NCBI RefSeq assembly: GCF_003254395.2
Contig: NC_037653.1
Coordinates: 558,001 to 622,000 of the forward strand
Reading direction: 5' to 3'
From: Apis mellifera
Lineage: Eukaryota > Arthropoda > Insecta > Hymenoptera > Apidae
DNA: 64,000 nucleotides
The notes under the pieces are model-generated. The model had not been told where the DNA came from and did not search any database. It saw only the letters and a program-made list of their open reading frames with translations. Each line of letters begins with the position of its first letter. The stretch's first letter is position 1. Position numbers and translations under genes: made by a program. Below, one piece after another: positions 51,171 through 64,000 of this stretch.

Positions 51171-52279
51171 CTTAAAAAAAAGAATTGATAATTATTGGGA
51201 ATAAGAATAGCATTGATTCCAATAATCTTAAAATATATTGCCAATATTTTGAAGAACTTTTTTTTATATATACATAACTATTGGCTTTAGTTTCAAAGAT
51301 ATTTTATTTGAATTAAATTTGAATTAGATTAGATATACAAAACTATACTTTCAATTATTTAAAACCTTAAATACAAAAGTAGAATATTTCAAAACGTATT
51401 TTCAATTATAAGTTTTTGAACTTATGGCTGCATTAAAAACATAAATGAATAAAATATTATAATGCATTAAAATATATATACATTTTTAATATTTATTTTC
51501 TATATTAACATAGGCAATAATTTAATCTAATTCAATAACTTTTTTTTACTAATTAAGTAAAAGAAGATCTAAATCTAAGATGAAATTACTATTTCATTTT
51601 TTTATAAGTTAGTATTAATTAAGCTAAAGAAATATGAATAAATAGATGCAGACATCTACATTAAAATCAAATTGTAATATAATTTAATCCAAATTATAAT
51701 AACTTATGCAAATTTACATAATTGACATTTTTTGAAAAGTAGAAATAATTAATCTTTTAAGAGAATTTTGATCTTTATATATAATACATATTAGAGTTAA
51801 TTCCTCTGTGTACATATTTATTTATGGTACACAGTATAAAAAATATTATATTTTTCTGATATCTTGGAAACTAAGGTCGAGCAATGATTATACGAATAAA
51901 GAAAACTTATTCAAAATGTTAATCTTAACAACATATTTCAAAGTTATTGATATCGCTATTATATTTTCAATAATTACCATAACTTATGCAAATTAAGAGA
52001 TTAAATAGATCCACCGGGGGAGAGAAAAAATAAAATGAAAGCAGTTCGCATATCATAGATAGAAAGAAAGGGAAAACGCGACAAGGGTTAAGGAATATCA
52101 CGGTTAACAGTTATTAATGTTTGGAAATATTGAGGACGTAATTAGCCCGCAAAAGGTACTTTAAGACTGTTCGCGATATTGTCGCGCGAGACGGCTACGA
52201 TTCGTTGCGATCGAAGTCAATTGTTTCACATTATTTCACATTGGTAAATATTACCAGGGATCGATTCCATTTCATAAAA
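51171..52279 (-). other. robo 3' flank / 3' UTR
   Basis: Directly downstream of the robo stop on the minus strand. 51990-52279 is GC-richer and is the likely proximal 3' UTR. 51171-51990 is AT-rich with several TTTATT (AATAAA on the minus strand) sites, so the cleavage site cannot be chosen. The plus frame 52205-52408 is a shadow. Confidence 0.45.
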
Positions 52280-55200
52280 TTAGCCATCACGAAAGTCGGC
52301 CGGCCGACTACACTCTATAGGAGCATTCGAATTTCCACCACCTACAAAAACGTTATTCAACTTGTTGTATCTTTGACTTCCAGAACTGCTGACTGTATTC
52401 GAGGCTGAGGAATTGTGCTGAGGATAGCCGCCGATTCTCGAGAAGCTAGGCACTTTATCTGAAAGAGAATAAAATAGATATCGATAATCGAATCTTAGGA
52501 TGAGAGAGAAAAATATAAATTATATATAATGCCAACCTTTTCCACGGTTATGCCTCGACCTTTCTTGCGAGCTAACGCTTCCAGATTGCCTCGGGGGAAT
52601 ACAGGAATAATTACTATCACCGCTACTATAAGTCGGTGATGCAGTTCTAGTGTTTCTTCTACGTGGGCTCCTGCCATTTCTATTTCGAGATCCTGTTTTA
52701 CCGTGAAGACAATTCACCGATGACGAAGCGAATTGATCGTTGTAGTCGATTGTGTTCCCATAGAGGCAACTAGATTCTGAACAGGAACAACAAATATCCG
52801 AGTGTGCGTTTGAATCGCAAGATTTTCTATCCCATTCATCGTTCTCGGGCTGATAATGGTTCTCCGTCGGATAATTATCTTCATCGTTCCGTCGATAGAT
52901 TTCTTCATTTGCCATCGATCGTTCCGATCGAGAATCGGCTCGATTTACATGACTGTATGTAGAATCGTAATCTTCTAATGGCGAGTCATTTCGTTGACCA
53001 TACAAAAGAGAACCACTTTCATATTCGTTCTCTTGATTTCCTTTATACGATTCATAACAATCGAATGACTGTGGAAATATAGGCAGTGCCGGTGGATTCG
53101 TTTGCGGGGGCAAACTTGTATATCTACTCTGCTGGTGAACGTTGTTTTGCGAATTTTCGAAAGATTGCGATTGTTGACCCGAACTATTCCAAATTGTATC
53201 CGAGCCTCCTAAATTGTTCATTACTCTAGTTGGTGGACTGGGCGGGCTTTGTGAATTTCTCGATCCAGAACCGGAACCAGATCCACCACCTCCGCCGCTG
53301 CCACTGCCACCGCCGCCACCACCACCACCACCACCACCTCCGCCTGCACTTCCAGAACCTAAACCAGAGCCAGAACCTGAATTCGAGCTCGTATTTAAAC
53401 CTAATCCCAAAGCTAACCCTGCACCCGCCATTAGATCTAAATCATTTTGCCTTTCAATGCTTCTCTTCCCTAGGTGAGGACTAAATGCAGTTTGATGTTG
53501 ATATTGTGGTTGCTGTTGCTGTTGTTGTTGATGCTGATAATGATGCTGATGCTGATATTGATGTTGAATTTGATGCGGATGATGGTGATGATGGTACTGG
53601 TATTGATGTTGGTGCTGATGATGCGTATGCGAATGTGTCCTGGAGGAACCGAGCGATCCTTCGAACGAGGGTGGATGTTCCGGCGGTGGTGGTAGCATAT
53701 CGCACCAATTTGGAGGTTGATTCTCATTTGGTAACGGCATTCTATATTGATGGCCCGCTCTTCTTTGTGCTTCTGTATTATCATCTGCATTGTAAACGCT
53801 ACTTGCATTGTCGCTGCTCGGAGACACGGTTGATTTGTTTCTATCTAAATTTGAATCTAAACTGGAATAATCGGGCTTGAGACAGGAATCGCTCGAATTC
53901 GATTTTCGACCGGTGGTTTCCACCGAATCTGGACTACGAGCAGGCATGCAGAGTGTAGTCGTTGCGTACGGTTCTGGTGGCGCTTGCAATTGTTTTCGAG
54001 TATTGTAAAATGTTGTTAAATTAACCTCAGCGTACTCCGACCCAGTCATTCCAACGATTCCAGGTGGGAGGCCAATTTGATTCTGATTACTCAATAGTTT
54101 CGTTTCGCAATCCTTATCGGTGGAGGATGCTTGGAGAGTATTGGTGGGTCTCCAACCACGCTCCAGCCACAGAGTATCTTTGTTCAATTGACAAATGTCA
54201 TTAGCTGTACCAACGGGAACGTTCAAGTGACCGAGTTGTTTACTCATCGCTTGTCTTCGTCTGACGTAAACGGCGCCCAATAAAGCGGCAATAACGGTTA
54301 ACACGACTGTTATCATTAAGATCAAAAACCAGGTTTCACTAACAACAGAAGCGTTTCTCTGACTCGGATCCGTTCGTGGTGGCAACTGTGTTAATTGTCC
54401 TGGATCCATATTTAAAATGGTTGGATTGGAAAACGGTCCTTGACCCACGCGGGTATATCCGGCAACACGTGCCGTATAAAGACCACCTGTCGTCAAACTG
54501 TTGATAATCACTGACGTCGTCGATGCATTTAAAGACATTTGTCCCAGAATCTTGTTACTACTATTGCTCTTGATTTGAATCTGATTGATAGAAAAACATA
54601 AAAGAATATACAACAAATAATTGAAAATGAAAAAGAAAATCTAACGTTCCATTCATTATTTTACCTTATATCCTAATAATTGTCCGTTTTGCGTACTTTT
54701 CGGCGGAGGAGACCAACGAACGAATGCTGATGTAATATTTATCATTCCGACATGAACATTTTCGGGCGCACCGGAAGGTATATCTTCTAGTGTGGTCGCT
54801 AGTTTTACATTGCTCGGCCTCCCTTCAATAGTCTTGAAAAAAGGAACTAGAAAAAACTCGTAACGTGTGTATTTGTTTAGGTTGGTCAACACGTAACTAG
54901 TTGCTCCGGCGTTCAGCACAGTGACCATTCGATATTCCGGTTTCTCGGATACTTCACGGTATCTTATATACAATCCTTCGACCAGATCGGCTGCTCCAAG
55001 TATCTAAATGTTTATAGGACAAATACAACATGGAGAAAAATTAATCGCAATATGAGAAAAAGATGCGAGATTTGAGAATGTGAATATTTTAATACACTTT
55101 CGACAAACAATAATTTCAGTGTTATTTCAACAATCATTTTAACACGTATTTACTTACGTCCCAAACAATTTTCACACTGGTGCTACTTAAAGGCTGAACA

Positions 55201-56288
55201 TCCTTCAAGTAAAGAATCTCACTGTTGAGACGATCTCTTGCGCGAATCAATTCAGTTTGAGGAATCGCGTGTTGATCAAGATTTGTAGTACGCGCAACAT
55301 CCGAGAATGGACCAGGAACAGAAAGACCTTGATTATTTCGAGCACGAACAAGGAATACGTAACTCGTATCAGGTGTGAGATTTGTTACCTATAAAAAATA
55401 AGATTGTAATTAATTGAAATAAGAAGATAGAATTGTTTTTTTTAAATCTAATATATGTATATCTATACTATTATAGATAAATCATTGCTATTATAGATAT
55501 ATAAATATGATTACTACAAGCAATATCATTTTAAAAATTTAATTTCAATAAAAAACAATAATATTTACTTATATATATTTTTAATCAATGAATTATTATT
55601 TGGAAAGATCATTTTTAGCGATTGAAATAACTTTCATCAAATTTCTCTTCTGTAGCTTATCCAATGTTAATTTTGTAATGTATATTTTTAAAGATTTTAT
55701 TGTTTGAAAAAATTTTGCAATATAAAAATAAATAATAATGTTTTGATACTGAGTTAAAAAAAATATGGTTAAAAGGATTAATATCAGTTACATTATTTAA
55801 TTTTTTCTATTATTACTTTACTTTTATATATCATTATAATAAATAAGAACTTATTTGCAATTTTCTAATAACAATTGTTTGTTTGTATATATTATCTTTT
55901 ATATTTAATTTTTTTAAACTATAATTTTGGCAACAATTATAGAAATTTTTTTATATGAGAATTTCTTAAATTATAAAAAATAAAAATTTAAAAAAATTTT
56001 ATCTAATATTAAAAAAGTTCTCTATTATTATAATACTGAATATTATTCAATGAATAGTATTATATTAATAAACTAACTAATTAACTAAACCTAATAATTT
56101 AGTAGTTTTATTATTATATTATCTTATAAAATTTTTTCTAATAAATGTTCAAAAATTATTTGTTTCCATGATTCGAATGTTACAGATTTTAAAATATTTT
56201 GTTCCATAAGAATAATGATTTCTTAAAATCTTAACGATAACATTTCTTTTCATAATAATTTCATAGAATGAATAAATATTTTCTCAAA

Positions 56289-56331
<43 letters not shown>

Positions 56332-59300
56332 AAATTTAGACAAATTCAAAAAATGAAAACTTTAATTTCAATTCCAATTTCTATCATTAGGTTTTTAAAA
56401 CGATATTACTTATTGGATAATTTAATACATGCGTATTCTTACAGTATAAATATCATCTGTTATCTCTGTTCCAGCGACGATCCAACTGGTCTTTGGATTA
56501 GTAGCAAAATATTCAACCGTATAATCGATTATCTTGCTAGCACCTTCGTGTCCTGGACTCCAAGTGAGCGTGACCGTACTACTAGTAGTATTTACTATTC
56601 TTGGTTTACTTGGGTTTTCGGGAAGTGCTGATACATCTGGTATGATGCTATGATAATTTGCTCCAGGGCTAATCGTTAAACTAGCTATCCACGAAGTATT
56701 CCCAGATTCGGAAGATGCAACGCATTTATATATTCCGCTGTCGCTTAATTGAAGATTTTTTATAGAAAGAGTGCCATTGCTAGCGATTGTAAATTTATTA
56801 TCGCTACCGATTCGCACAAGTTCGTCCTCTTTATACCATCGGATTTTCGGAGTAGGTCGTCCAAATACACGACACGGCATAGAAATATCACTCTTCGGAG
56901 GCAATGTTTGATTCGTAGGTCCGATCTCGATTACAGGTGGTGGAACTTCTTCAACCGATGTAACCTAAATTTTTAATCATATATAATATTTTATATCAAT
57001 TATCATGACTTGGCGAATATCAAAAATAGAAAATTGAAGATTGGATCAATATCGATTAACGATCACGAAGAATACATCATATATTCAATACGTTGAAATA
57101 ATACCTGAAGAAAAACCGTAGCTGTGCTCGCGCCAGCTTGACTGATCGCGCTGCAAACGTAGTGTCCTTCGTCTTTTCCAAGGACACCCTTTATATGCAA
57201 ACTTCCATCATCTGTGATTTTGTAACGACTTTGATATTCATTTCCAGGGAACATCAATTCTTGAGACCCTTCCCGAGTCCAGAAGATCGAAGGCTTTGGC
57301 GCACCACGAGCCGCACAGGAAAACGAAACATTTGATCCGATGCTGACTATCTCGTCTTTTGGAAAACTGCTGAATACTGGTCTCGCTGGAAAATGAAAGA
57401 ATGTGAATAAAAAGGTAGAAAAAAAAAAAAAATGAAAGAAAAGAAATGAAACAAAGGAAAGAAAGGAATACTATAAATTTTTTGCTCACAATGTACTGTC
57501 AAAGTTGCACTCGCTGATATAGCACCGACACCGTTTTCAGCATCGCAAATATACGTCCCTTGATCCTGTGACGTCACTCTTTCGATCCGTAAACTTTTAT
57601 CGTCTAAAATATGTGCTCGTCCAATTGGCATTTTCCCGTCGTTTCGTCGCCAAAGGATCTCGGGCGGAGGATCGCCGCCCACGCGGCAGGCGAATTCAGC
57701 AGTCTGGTCCGCTAAGATCGTTTGATTCGCAGGAGTTGACAAGAAAAATGGTTTCACTAATGAGAAAAAGCAAACAGAGAAATATAAATCTATGTCTAAA
57801 AATAAATCTATCCATTTTTATATATGTATATATAATTTAGAGGATCGATTTTAGGGATTAAAACAGATATAAAAATTGATGTATAAAAAATTGAGGTTTA
57901 TTTATTATGTTATAAATGATATGTTTAGATGAAACGAGAATAATAGAAATGAATAATAGAAACGAGAAAAATAGAATAAAGACTTCTTTGTCTCCGTTAT
58001 ATCTTTATCGTATTCTATTCTCTTTCACGCCTACTTCATGTGTTCTCGGCAACGCATTGATATTTTCATCAAACGCGAACTATTAAATTATTTATAATTT
58101 AATAAATGAAACTATTTTATGTATTTTTTGTGTTTGTTTTTACTTCTAAAATCGACTCTCAAAAAATATCCCGAAATGTATTAATACCACAGCCACGAAT
58201 ATGTTAATATACTGTTTTATTTAAACAGATATTTACTCACCGTGAACCGTCAATGTTGCCACGGCAGATTCTTTCACGCCTACCATGTTCTCGGCAACGC
58301 ACTGATATTTTCCCTGATCCGTTTGCCGAACATCCGAAATCATCAAATTTCCTCCATCAACCAAAGTGATACTATAACAAAACAATATCCGGGATTATTT
58401 TTAAATATAATTGATACAATATACATGATATAATTTAATTTTATAATATTTTAAAATTTAAAATGAAATAAATGTACGAGGTGAACGAAATAACTTGAAC
58501 AATTTGAATATATGAGTTAGTTTTATTGACAGAAAACATATTGTAGATAAAACTTGAATAGGATATAGAGAGAAGATAACTGCCATGTCAATACTTTCTT
58601 TGCAAACATATTACATGTCATACAGATATTATATATAGGTCAATTTTATTTTTTTTTTTAAATGGAATCATATAATTTTCAATTCGGTTTCGAAAAATGT
58701 ATATATTTTAATATTACTATTAACTGTTTTTTATATAATTATATGTATTTGCATATAATATAATATCTATTTTGTTTATATGTATACATCTATTTTCAAT
58801 AAAAAATTATCAATTTAACTTATTTTAACTCTATAAAATTTATCATATGAAAGACAAAAAATATGCGAATATACATTTTAAAATGAAAATGTTATAATTT
58901 GAATTATTGAAAATTGTTAACGCCTTACGAACAGAAATAATGGCATTACTAGTAATGAAGAATGAAGAATAGCAATCAATATTATTGTTCATCAAATTGT
59001 AAATTTACACGTATATTTTTATTTTTCTTCTTTCAAATAATAACTTTTTAAATAAGATTGATCATAAAATATTTTTAAAATTTTTTTTCAAAAATAGATT
59101 AATATTTTTTTTAAAATTCCAAAAATTACTATATTAAAAATTATATAAATCTATTTAAAACAGTAAGTTTTCACATGATTTCTACATTTAAAAAAATTGA
59201 ACATTAAATTATATCTCTTTCTACAATTTTTATTTAAAAATTTTTTTTGTATTATCAAAACTAAAAATAAATATGTTCATAATATATATAATATATAATA

Positions 59301-60661
59301 TATATATATATATATAATATATAATATATAATATTATATAATAATAATTATATAATAATATAACTATATAAACTAATTAATATAAACTAAATTATATAAT
59401 AATATAACTTTATATAAACTATATATAATAATTTGATTCTTTTAAATATCTCGCTAGTTTTCAATAAAAAAAATGTTTCAGATAAAAATTGAATGGTTTT
59501 AAAAGATATATTTTAATATTTATATTATTCTTTTCTTAATGATATTGATATTTAAAAAATTTTTCCAAATCAACTTTATTTTTTAAATAAAATCACGTAA
59601 TTTTTCATGTACTTGTCAAGATATTTATATAAAAAGTATTAAGCTAGTTATGTCAAGTTATGTCAAAAAATCATTGGTTTAGAAAATATTTGAATTTTGT
59701 AAACTTATTACAACAAAAACAGCAAAATATTATTTTATGTTTTCTTTATTTTTCATATAATAATTATTTTTTTTATTTTTTAGTAAATGTTTTTTTCAAT
59801 CAAAATTTGAATTAAAATATTTTAAATTAATGATTAAATATTGATTTTTCGACATAGACATAATTATGGATTAATATTTTCTGAATTGGAAAAAGTAGGC
59901 TTTTCGAATAGATAAATAAAAATGAATATTTTTATTTCTTTGAATAACAAATAATATAAATAAGAAATAATATTTATTTGTAATTTATAATATAATTTAT
60001 AAATATAAATAATATTAAACAAAATAGTAAATTTTCAAATAATATTTATTTATTGAAATATTCAACATTTAATATTTTGTTTCAAATTATTTCAAATTAT
60101 TCAAAATATTTTATTGTAAGAAATAATGAGTTGTATTGATTTAAAAAAATGATTCATTTAAAAAATATGTATAAAAATATATAAGTCCTTTACATATTAT
60201 CTTATGAACAACTAATAATATCAAAATATACACTCCTTAAAATCATTTACCTTTTGTTTCACATTTAATATCATTATAAATGAGCGAAATATTTCAAGTA
60301 ATTAAATATATTAAAATAATTAAATATTTATTATTTTGTTTACTTTGTATAAAGGATAGATATATATTTATTCAATTCAATTTTATTTAATACAAATATA
60401 CAATAATAAATTAATAAAAATTTGTTAAATTTAATATTAAAAGAATTTCTCAATATCATTATTATTTTTTCTCATTATTAATTCCAATTAAATAGAGTAC
60501 ATATTACCGTTTAGTAGTTTCCAAATCTATCGTATGACCATTTCTTTTCCAATGTAATGTTGGCTCTGGATGACCTCGGGGTGGACCACACTCTAATAAT
60601 GCAGTCTCTCCGGCTGCGACTCTTGTGTTTTGAGGTTCTGCACGAAATTCATCTCTCAACA
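52280..60661 (-). CDS. robo1: Roundabout axon-guidance receptor (5' end outside window)
   Basis: Nine minus-strand exons, phases consistent: 60508-60661, 58241-58371, 57490-57756, 57105-57385, 56443-56964, 55158-55388, 54665-55003, 52537-54580, 52280-52458, encoding 1,381 residues to the stop. The first exon opens inside Ig2 (LRDEFRAEPQNTRVAAGETA). Ig3 (57490-57756), Ig4 (57105-57385) and Ig5 (start of 56443-56964) follow, each with the paired Cys and Trp; then three FN3 domains and a transmembrane helix (54263-54331, FLILMITVVLTVIAALLGAV). The cytoplasmic tail has CC0 (YAEVNLTTFY), CC1 (PEPYATT) and a CC2-like LPPPPEHPP. Robo receptors bind Slit and repel axons at the midline. CC2 is present in fly Robo1 but missing from Robo2/3, which favours robo1. 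The signal peptide and Ig1 exons are not in 60662-64000. Confidence 0.95.
53261..53638 (-). repeat. His/Gln-rich and Gly/Ser low-complexity tracts in robo tail
   Basis: Within the robo cytoplasmic exon, codons at 53492-53638 encode a His/Gln/Tyr-rich run of about 50 residues. Codons at 53261-53377 encode a Gly/Ser run that includes about 13 consecutive Gly. The DNA is CAN- and GGN-rich, so long open frames appear on both strands here (53214-53484, 53470-53880); those are shadows. The tracts follow the CC2-like motif and are probably lineage-specific expansions. Confidence 0.85.
55389..56442 (-). other. robo intron
   Basis: AT-rich intron between the FN3-1 exon and the next FN3 exon. It has an (AT)n tract at 56290-56332 and no other structure seen. 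Confidence 0.8.
56290..56332 (+). repeat. (AT)n microsatellite in robo intron
   Basis: About 21 AT units with one phase shift. Confidence 0.9.
58021..58068 (-). pseudogene. frameshifted partial copy of robo Ig2 exon
   Basis: The segment matches part of the exon at 58241-58371 (58270-58316): CTTTCACGCCTAC, GTTCTCGGCAACGCA and TGATATTTTC are all shared in order. It has one substitution and two small insertions totalling four bases. Read on the minus strand, it starts as the exon does (KYQCVAEN) and then reaches a stop after the frameshift. It has no splice sites of its own. It lies about 200 bases downstream of the functional exon within the next intron. Confidence 0.8.
58372..60507 (-). other. 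robo intron within Ig2
   Basis: A 2.1-kb AT-rich intron separating the two Ig2 exons. An (AT)n-rich stretch lies at about 59281-59345. No further coding structure. Confidence 0.8.
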
Positions 60662-62480
60662 CTGTAACAAATAAAGTGAGATAACTGTTCGATTAAATAG
60701 ATTATAGATATTTTCGTTTATAAGTTTATAAGAAGTTTATAATTCAATAATGTTTTATACTTAATATTTTTCTAACAATTTCTAATCGTGTTACAAAACA
60801 AAAATTATTATTTTGAAATGAAATACATATTTTTAAAAAATTTTTAAAATTATAATATTATTTGCACGAAAATCAAAGAAAATAAATACAATGTATAATA
60901 TTTGTATTGATTATTAAGTTTTTTTATTTTATAAATTGTAATAATATTATATCAAAGATAATCAATTTTAAAATAAATTTTAAATATTAATTTATTTATT
61001 CTCTTAAAAGTATAAGACATTTATCTTATTTAATTTCAAAAATAATATTTTAAATTTGATATGATGCTTGATTTTGTGAGATTCTTCTATAAACTTTGTG
61101 AAAAACCTTGAGAAACAACTCAGCAAACAACACTTGAAAAATAAAATATTTTTACTTTCAATTAAATGAACAATATCACGTCTACAAAATATTTTTAAAT
61201 TACTGTAGTAATAAAATAATAAAATAATAAATAATATAAATAATAAAAAATAAAATAAAATAAAATAAAATAAAATAATAAAAATAAAATAAACAATAAA
61301 AATAAAAAAATAGTTATAATTAATTAAACAATTTAAAAATAAATTTATCTTTATTTTTTTTTAAATAATGCAATGAAACTAATTTTATGTTTATTTTTAT
61401 TACTTCATGAAAAACGTTTTAATAAAACAATTTTATTTTGAACAAATATAATTCCAAAATATCAATCGATACAAAATTTAAAAAAATAGTAGTTCAGAAA
61501 GAATGAATTTAAAATTTTAATTCTGATATTTATTTGGTTTCTGAGATAATAAAAAATAATAAAAAATTTCGATATTACACATTAAAAGTTACATACATAG
61601 ACATTATTGCCTATAATTCAAATGTTACTAACACTTAAATACAACAATTTTCACTATACTTATCGTCACTATACTTACTTAATAATCGTCATCGATTATT
61701 AAGTAACCGATAATATATAATTGCATTAGCTTTAATATCTATTATATAATATTTACAATTCAAAAACTTGATTACTCATTCTCAAGAAATTTAACTTACA
61801 AAATATCAGATACGATGTCTTTCGTAAGAATAAAAAAATACTAATTTGCAAGTAAAATCATTTGATATGCAAATGTGACGATTGCTATTTTAAGCACGTT
61901 TCGAATAGAATCGATCCCGTAATGAGTATTGGATTAGAATTAAAAGTCTCTCTAAATCGCCAATATTTACGACTTTTGGAAGAAACTGAAAGTTTTATAT
62001 GTAATATTTCATTAATAACAAATTTGATTAGATAAAATATTAGATAAAATATTAGATAGACTTTTATACCAAAAACGATTATATTAATCGCATTTATATA
62101 AATAGAATTCAATGTATAATCTGAAATTTTTTTATTAATATCTCAGAAATTAGAGAATATACAAAGTTGAAATTTTATATTTGTATTTGTATCTCCTTTC
62201 TTTCCTAACACTTCTCCAAATTTTATATTCGATCGACTATTGAGGTCTTGAAACTTTTATCTTTATTTTATGATAAATAAAAATAAGAAACATAATATTT
62301 GGTATATAATATTTAGAATATAATATTAGGTTTATAAAATTTTTTTATTATTATTTGAAATTTTTTCACACGTAAAACAAATTTCTATTAATAAAAAAAA
62401 CAAATAAATTATATTTTAAATATATTGAAAAATAGAAACGAAATAAATAATTCGTATAAAACAATTAATTAAAAGTAGAG
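60662..62480. other. AT-rich, presumably robo intron
   Basis: Upstream (minus strand) of the first visible robo exon. No Ig1 exon or signal peptide found. A (TAAAA)n-like repeat lies at about 61205-61310, and a short palindromic stretch of AATAATCGTCATCGATTATT type near 61680-61700. The open frame at 61885-62112 is not convincing. Confidence 0.5.
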
Positions 62481-63420
62481 GATGAATCATGAGATTGCAG
62501 GATACCATGCTCGTAAACTCATCCTAGTCCTTTCTCTTTGATCGTTTCGGTCTCCAGTCGATGATGAGTCACGCGACGTAGTCGGTGTATCGGCTAAGCC
62601 GTTCCGCTCTGTTTGTTCATCGTTAGCACCATACAAACAATTCTACACTCGTGTGGTAGTTTGAACAGCTTTTCATCTACTTTTTAACGCTTTTCCGACC
62701 TTCCTTCTTTTTCGTTCATTCCATTTTTCCATACATGTATTTCCGCGATATCAATTTTCCCTCAACGATCGAAGAAACAGCAAACATAGCTAAATAACGT
62801 CTAATTACAGACAAAGAATTGAAATTTTTTTATTGTTCGATTACTCGTTCGATTACTCTACAATCACCGATTTGATTTACCACTAGCGACCACCAGATGG
62901 CCGATGCGTAGGTAATAATAAATTTTGGTTCGAATGAAGATTGATAGATGGCGGGAGAAAGAAAGAGCGATAACTAGGGAGGGGCGTTGAAAACTATGAA
63001 AGACCGTACAAACTCAGAAAGAAGAAATTGGGAAGGGAGAGGAGGGTGAAGTTCGTGCGTAGTCAAACAACCTCCAATTAACGGACGCTAGATCTGGAGC
63101 GAAAGAATTGAAGGGTTCTTGGATCTCCCGTCTCACCCCAGCCGTCTTTTTTGCTATTCTCACCCCTGCCGGTCATATAACCCCTCAGGCTTTTTCGCGT
63201 GCCGCAGGAACCAACTAATGAGAGCAGCAGGCGCGCGTTCCCTTCATGCTACGCGTGTACGAACGAGACAAACGACTATGCCTGTTAGACCGTGCGGGAG
63301 TAGCACCATCTGCGCGAGACGACTACTTCAAAATCGGGGTAGCTCTTGTTACAAGATGGATAGAATGATGGTGTATGCAAACGACTCGAATGATCGCAAC
63401 AACCTGTGACCATTCTTCGT
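62480..63420. promoter_or_regulatory. CpG-rich, promoter-like island upstream of robo exons
   Basis: About 0.9 kb of clearly higher GC with many CpGs and GA-rich runs (about 62955-63050). It contains two AGATGGC motifs in plus orientation (62897-62903 and 62946-62952) and GC-rich sequence to 63410. Six-frame inspection gives no recognisable protein; the plus frame 63119-63409 looks like chance in GC-rich DNA. It may be a promoter, an enhancer in a robo 5' intron, or an untranslated first exon. Confidence 0.4.
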
Positions 63421-64000
63421 TAAAGTGGAACCGTTACGAACGTTTCGTCTCGAAACATTTATCGTAACATATAAAAAATTTATCGAGAAATCAAGTAATT
63501 TGGTTTTCGAATTACATCCATTGAATTTATTTGATATATATTCGATCATTTTTTTCATTCGTAAAATTTTTATTATTTCTTTTAAGCTCTGTCTTTATAG
63601 ATAATCATGCATAAATAGATCAATTACAAATAGATTGCACGATAACATTTTCTTCGGTTCTGGAAATTGTAACATTTTACTTTTTTTGAATATATATTTC
63701 TGGATTAACAGAAAGATTTTTAGCTATAGTTATTTATTAAATTTTAGCTTTTTAGTTATATATTAAATTTTTTATTTTATTTTAGTAAAACTATATTCTA
63801 TATAAATATTTTATGGTATTCTGATATTTATCAACTTTTTTTTTATTTTTCATCTATGGATTTTAAATAGAATAAAATGATAATACATGATCTGGTTTGT
63901 CTTTTGATTTAATATATATTATAGAAATACGCGAATCTAAGATTTTCGATACATGTATAAAATATATACACATTATGTAAAAGTATTAAGATATTTGTGA
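63421..64000. other. AT-rich flank, nothing recognised
   Basis: Composition falls back to AT-rich. No coding or RNA feature seen. Confidence 0.4.

Noticed and set aside
53214..53880. Several plus-strand and alternative-frame open frames across the robo cytoplasmic exon
   Set aside because: Shadows of the CAN- and GGN-rich coding repeat. The robo frame has domain and splice support; the others have none.
63119..63409. 96-residue plus-strand frame with Cys and Arg
   Set aside because: GC-rich DNA lacks stops by chance; there is no domain, signal peptide or splice support, and no in-frame start context stands out.
60662..64000. Robo Ig1 and signal peptide exons
   Set aside because: Searched for the conserved Ig1 pattern (Cys, Trp-Tyr-Lys, Tyr-x-Cys) on the minus strand without success; they presumably lie beyond the window.

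Overview
This is a eukaryotic, very AT-rich window, with no operons, ribosome binding sites or prokaryotic systems. Spliced GT-AG genes, intronless stretches that are mostly A/T, CpG-bearing islands around genes, and a selenoprotein S gene carrying Cys instead of Sec all point to a hymenopteran insect. A honey bee (Apis) or close relative is the best guess (inference; no database was searched).

Layout. 1-3,300 is AT-rich and holds at most the start of an unidentified minus-strand gene near 3.3 kb. 6.9-8.65 kb holds a decayed hAT-type transposase (GTF2IRD2/ZBED-like). 11.76-12.96 kb is a GC-richer island with a (GGA)n tract and one candidate coding exon. About 13.5-24.76 kb is a satellite-like tandem array of roughly 65 monomers of about 160 bp, with two monomer types and a linked partial duplication. 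24.8-41.9 kb is gene-poor; it contains a promoter-like island at 37.7 kb and a degenerate array with a period of about 540 bp at 38.9-41.0 kb.

42.1-45.8 kb is a complete six-exon plus-strand gene for kanadaptin (SLC4A1AP homologue: FHA plus dsRBD-like domains). 46.6-47.9 kb is a complete five-exon plus-strand gene for a selenoprotein S/VIMP homologue. 48.0-51.2 kb is a GC-richer non-coding block. 52.3-60.7 kb on the minus strand is the 3' nine exons of a Roundabout axon-guidance receptor (Ig2-Ig5, three FN3 domains, transmembrane segment, CC0/CC1/CC2-like motifs). Its signal peptide and Ig1 exons lie outside the window. 62.5-63.4 kb is a CpG-rich, promoter-like island.

The three recognised genes are functionally unrelated: nuclear/RNA-linked kanadaptin, an ER-membrane ERAD protein, and a neuronal guidance receptor. 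Kanadaptin and the selenoprotein S homologue are head-to-tail, and robo converges on them. The most unusual signals are the structured 11-kb satellite, a frameshifted 45-bp copy of a robo exon inside the neighbouring robo intron, a promoter sequence of about 36 bp shared by kanadaptin and the putative gene at 3.3 kb, and the Sec-to-Cys replacement. I found no CRISPR array, tRNA or rRNA, and no clearly new multi-gene system.
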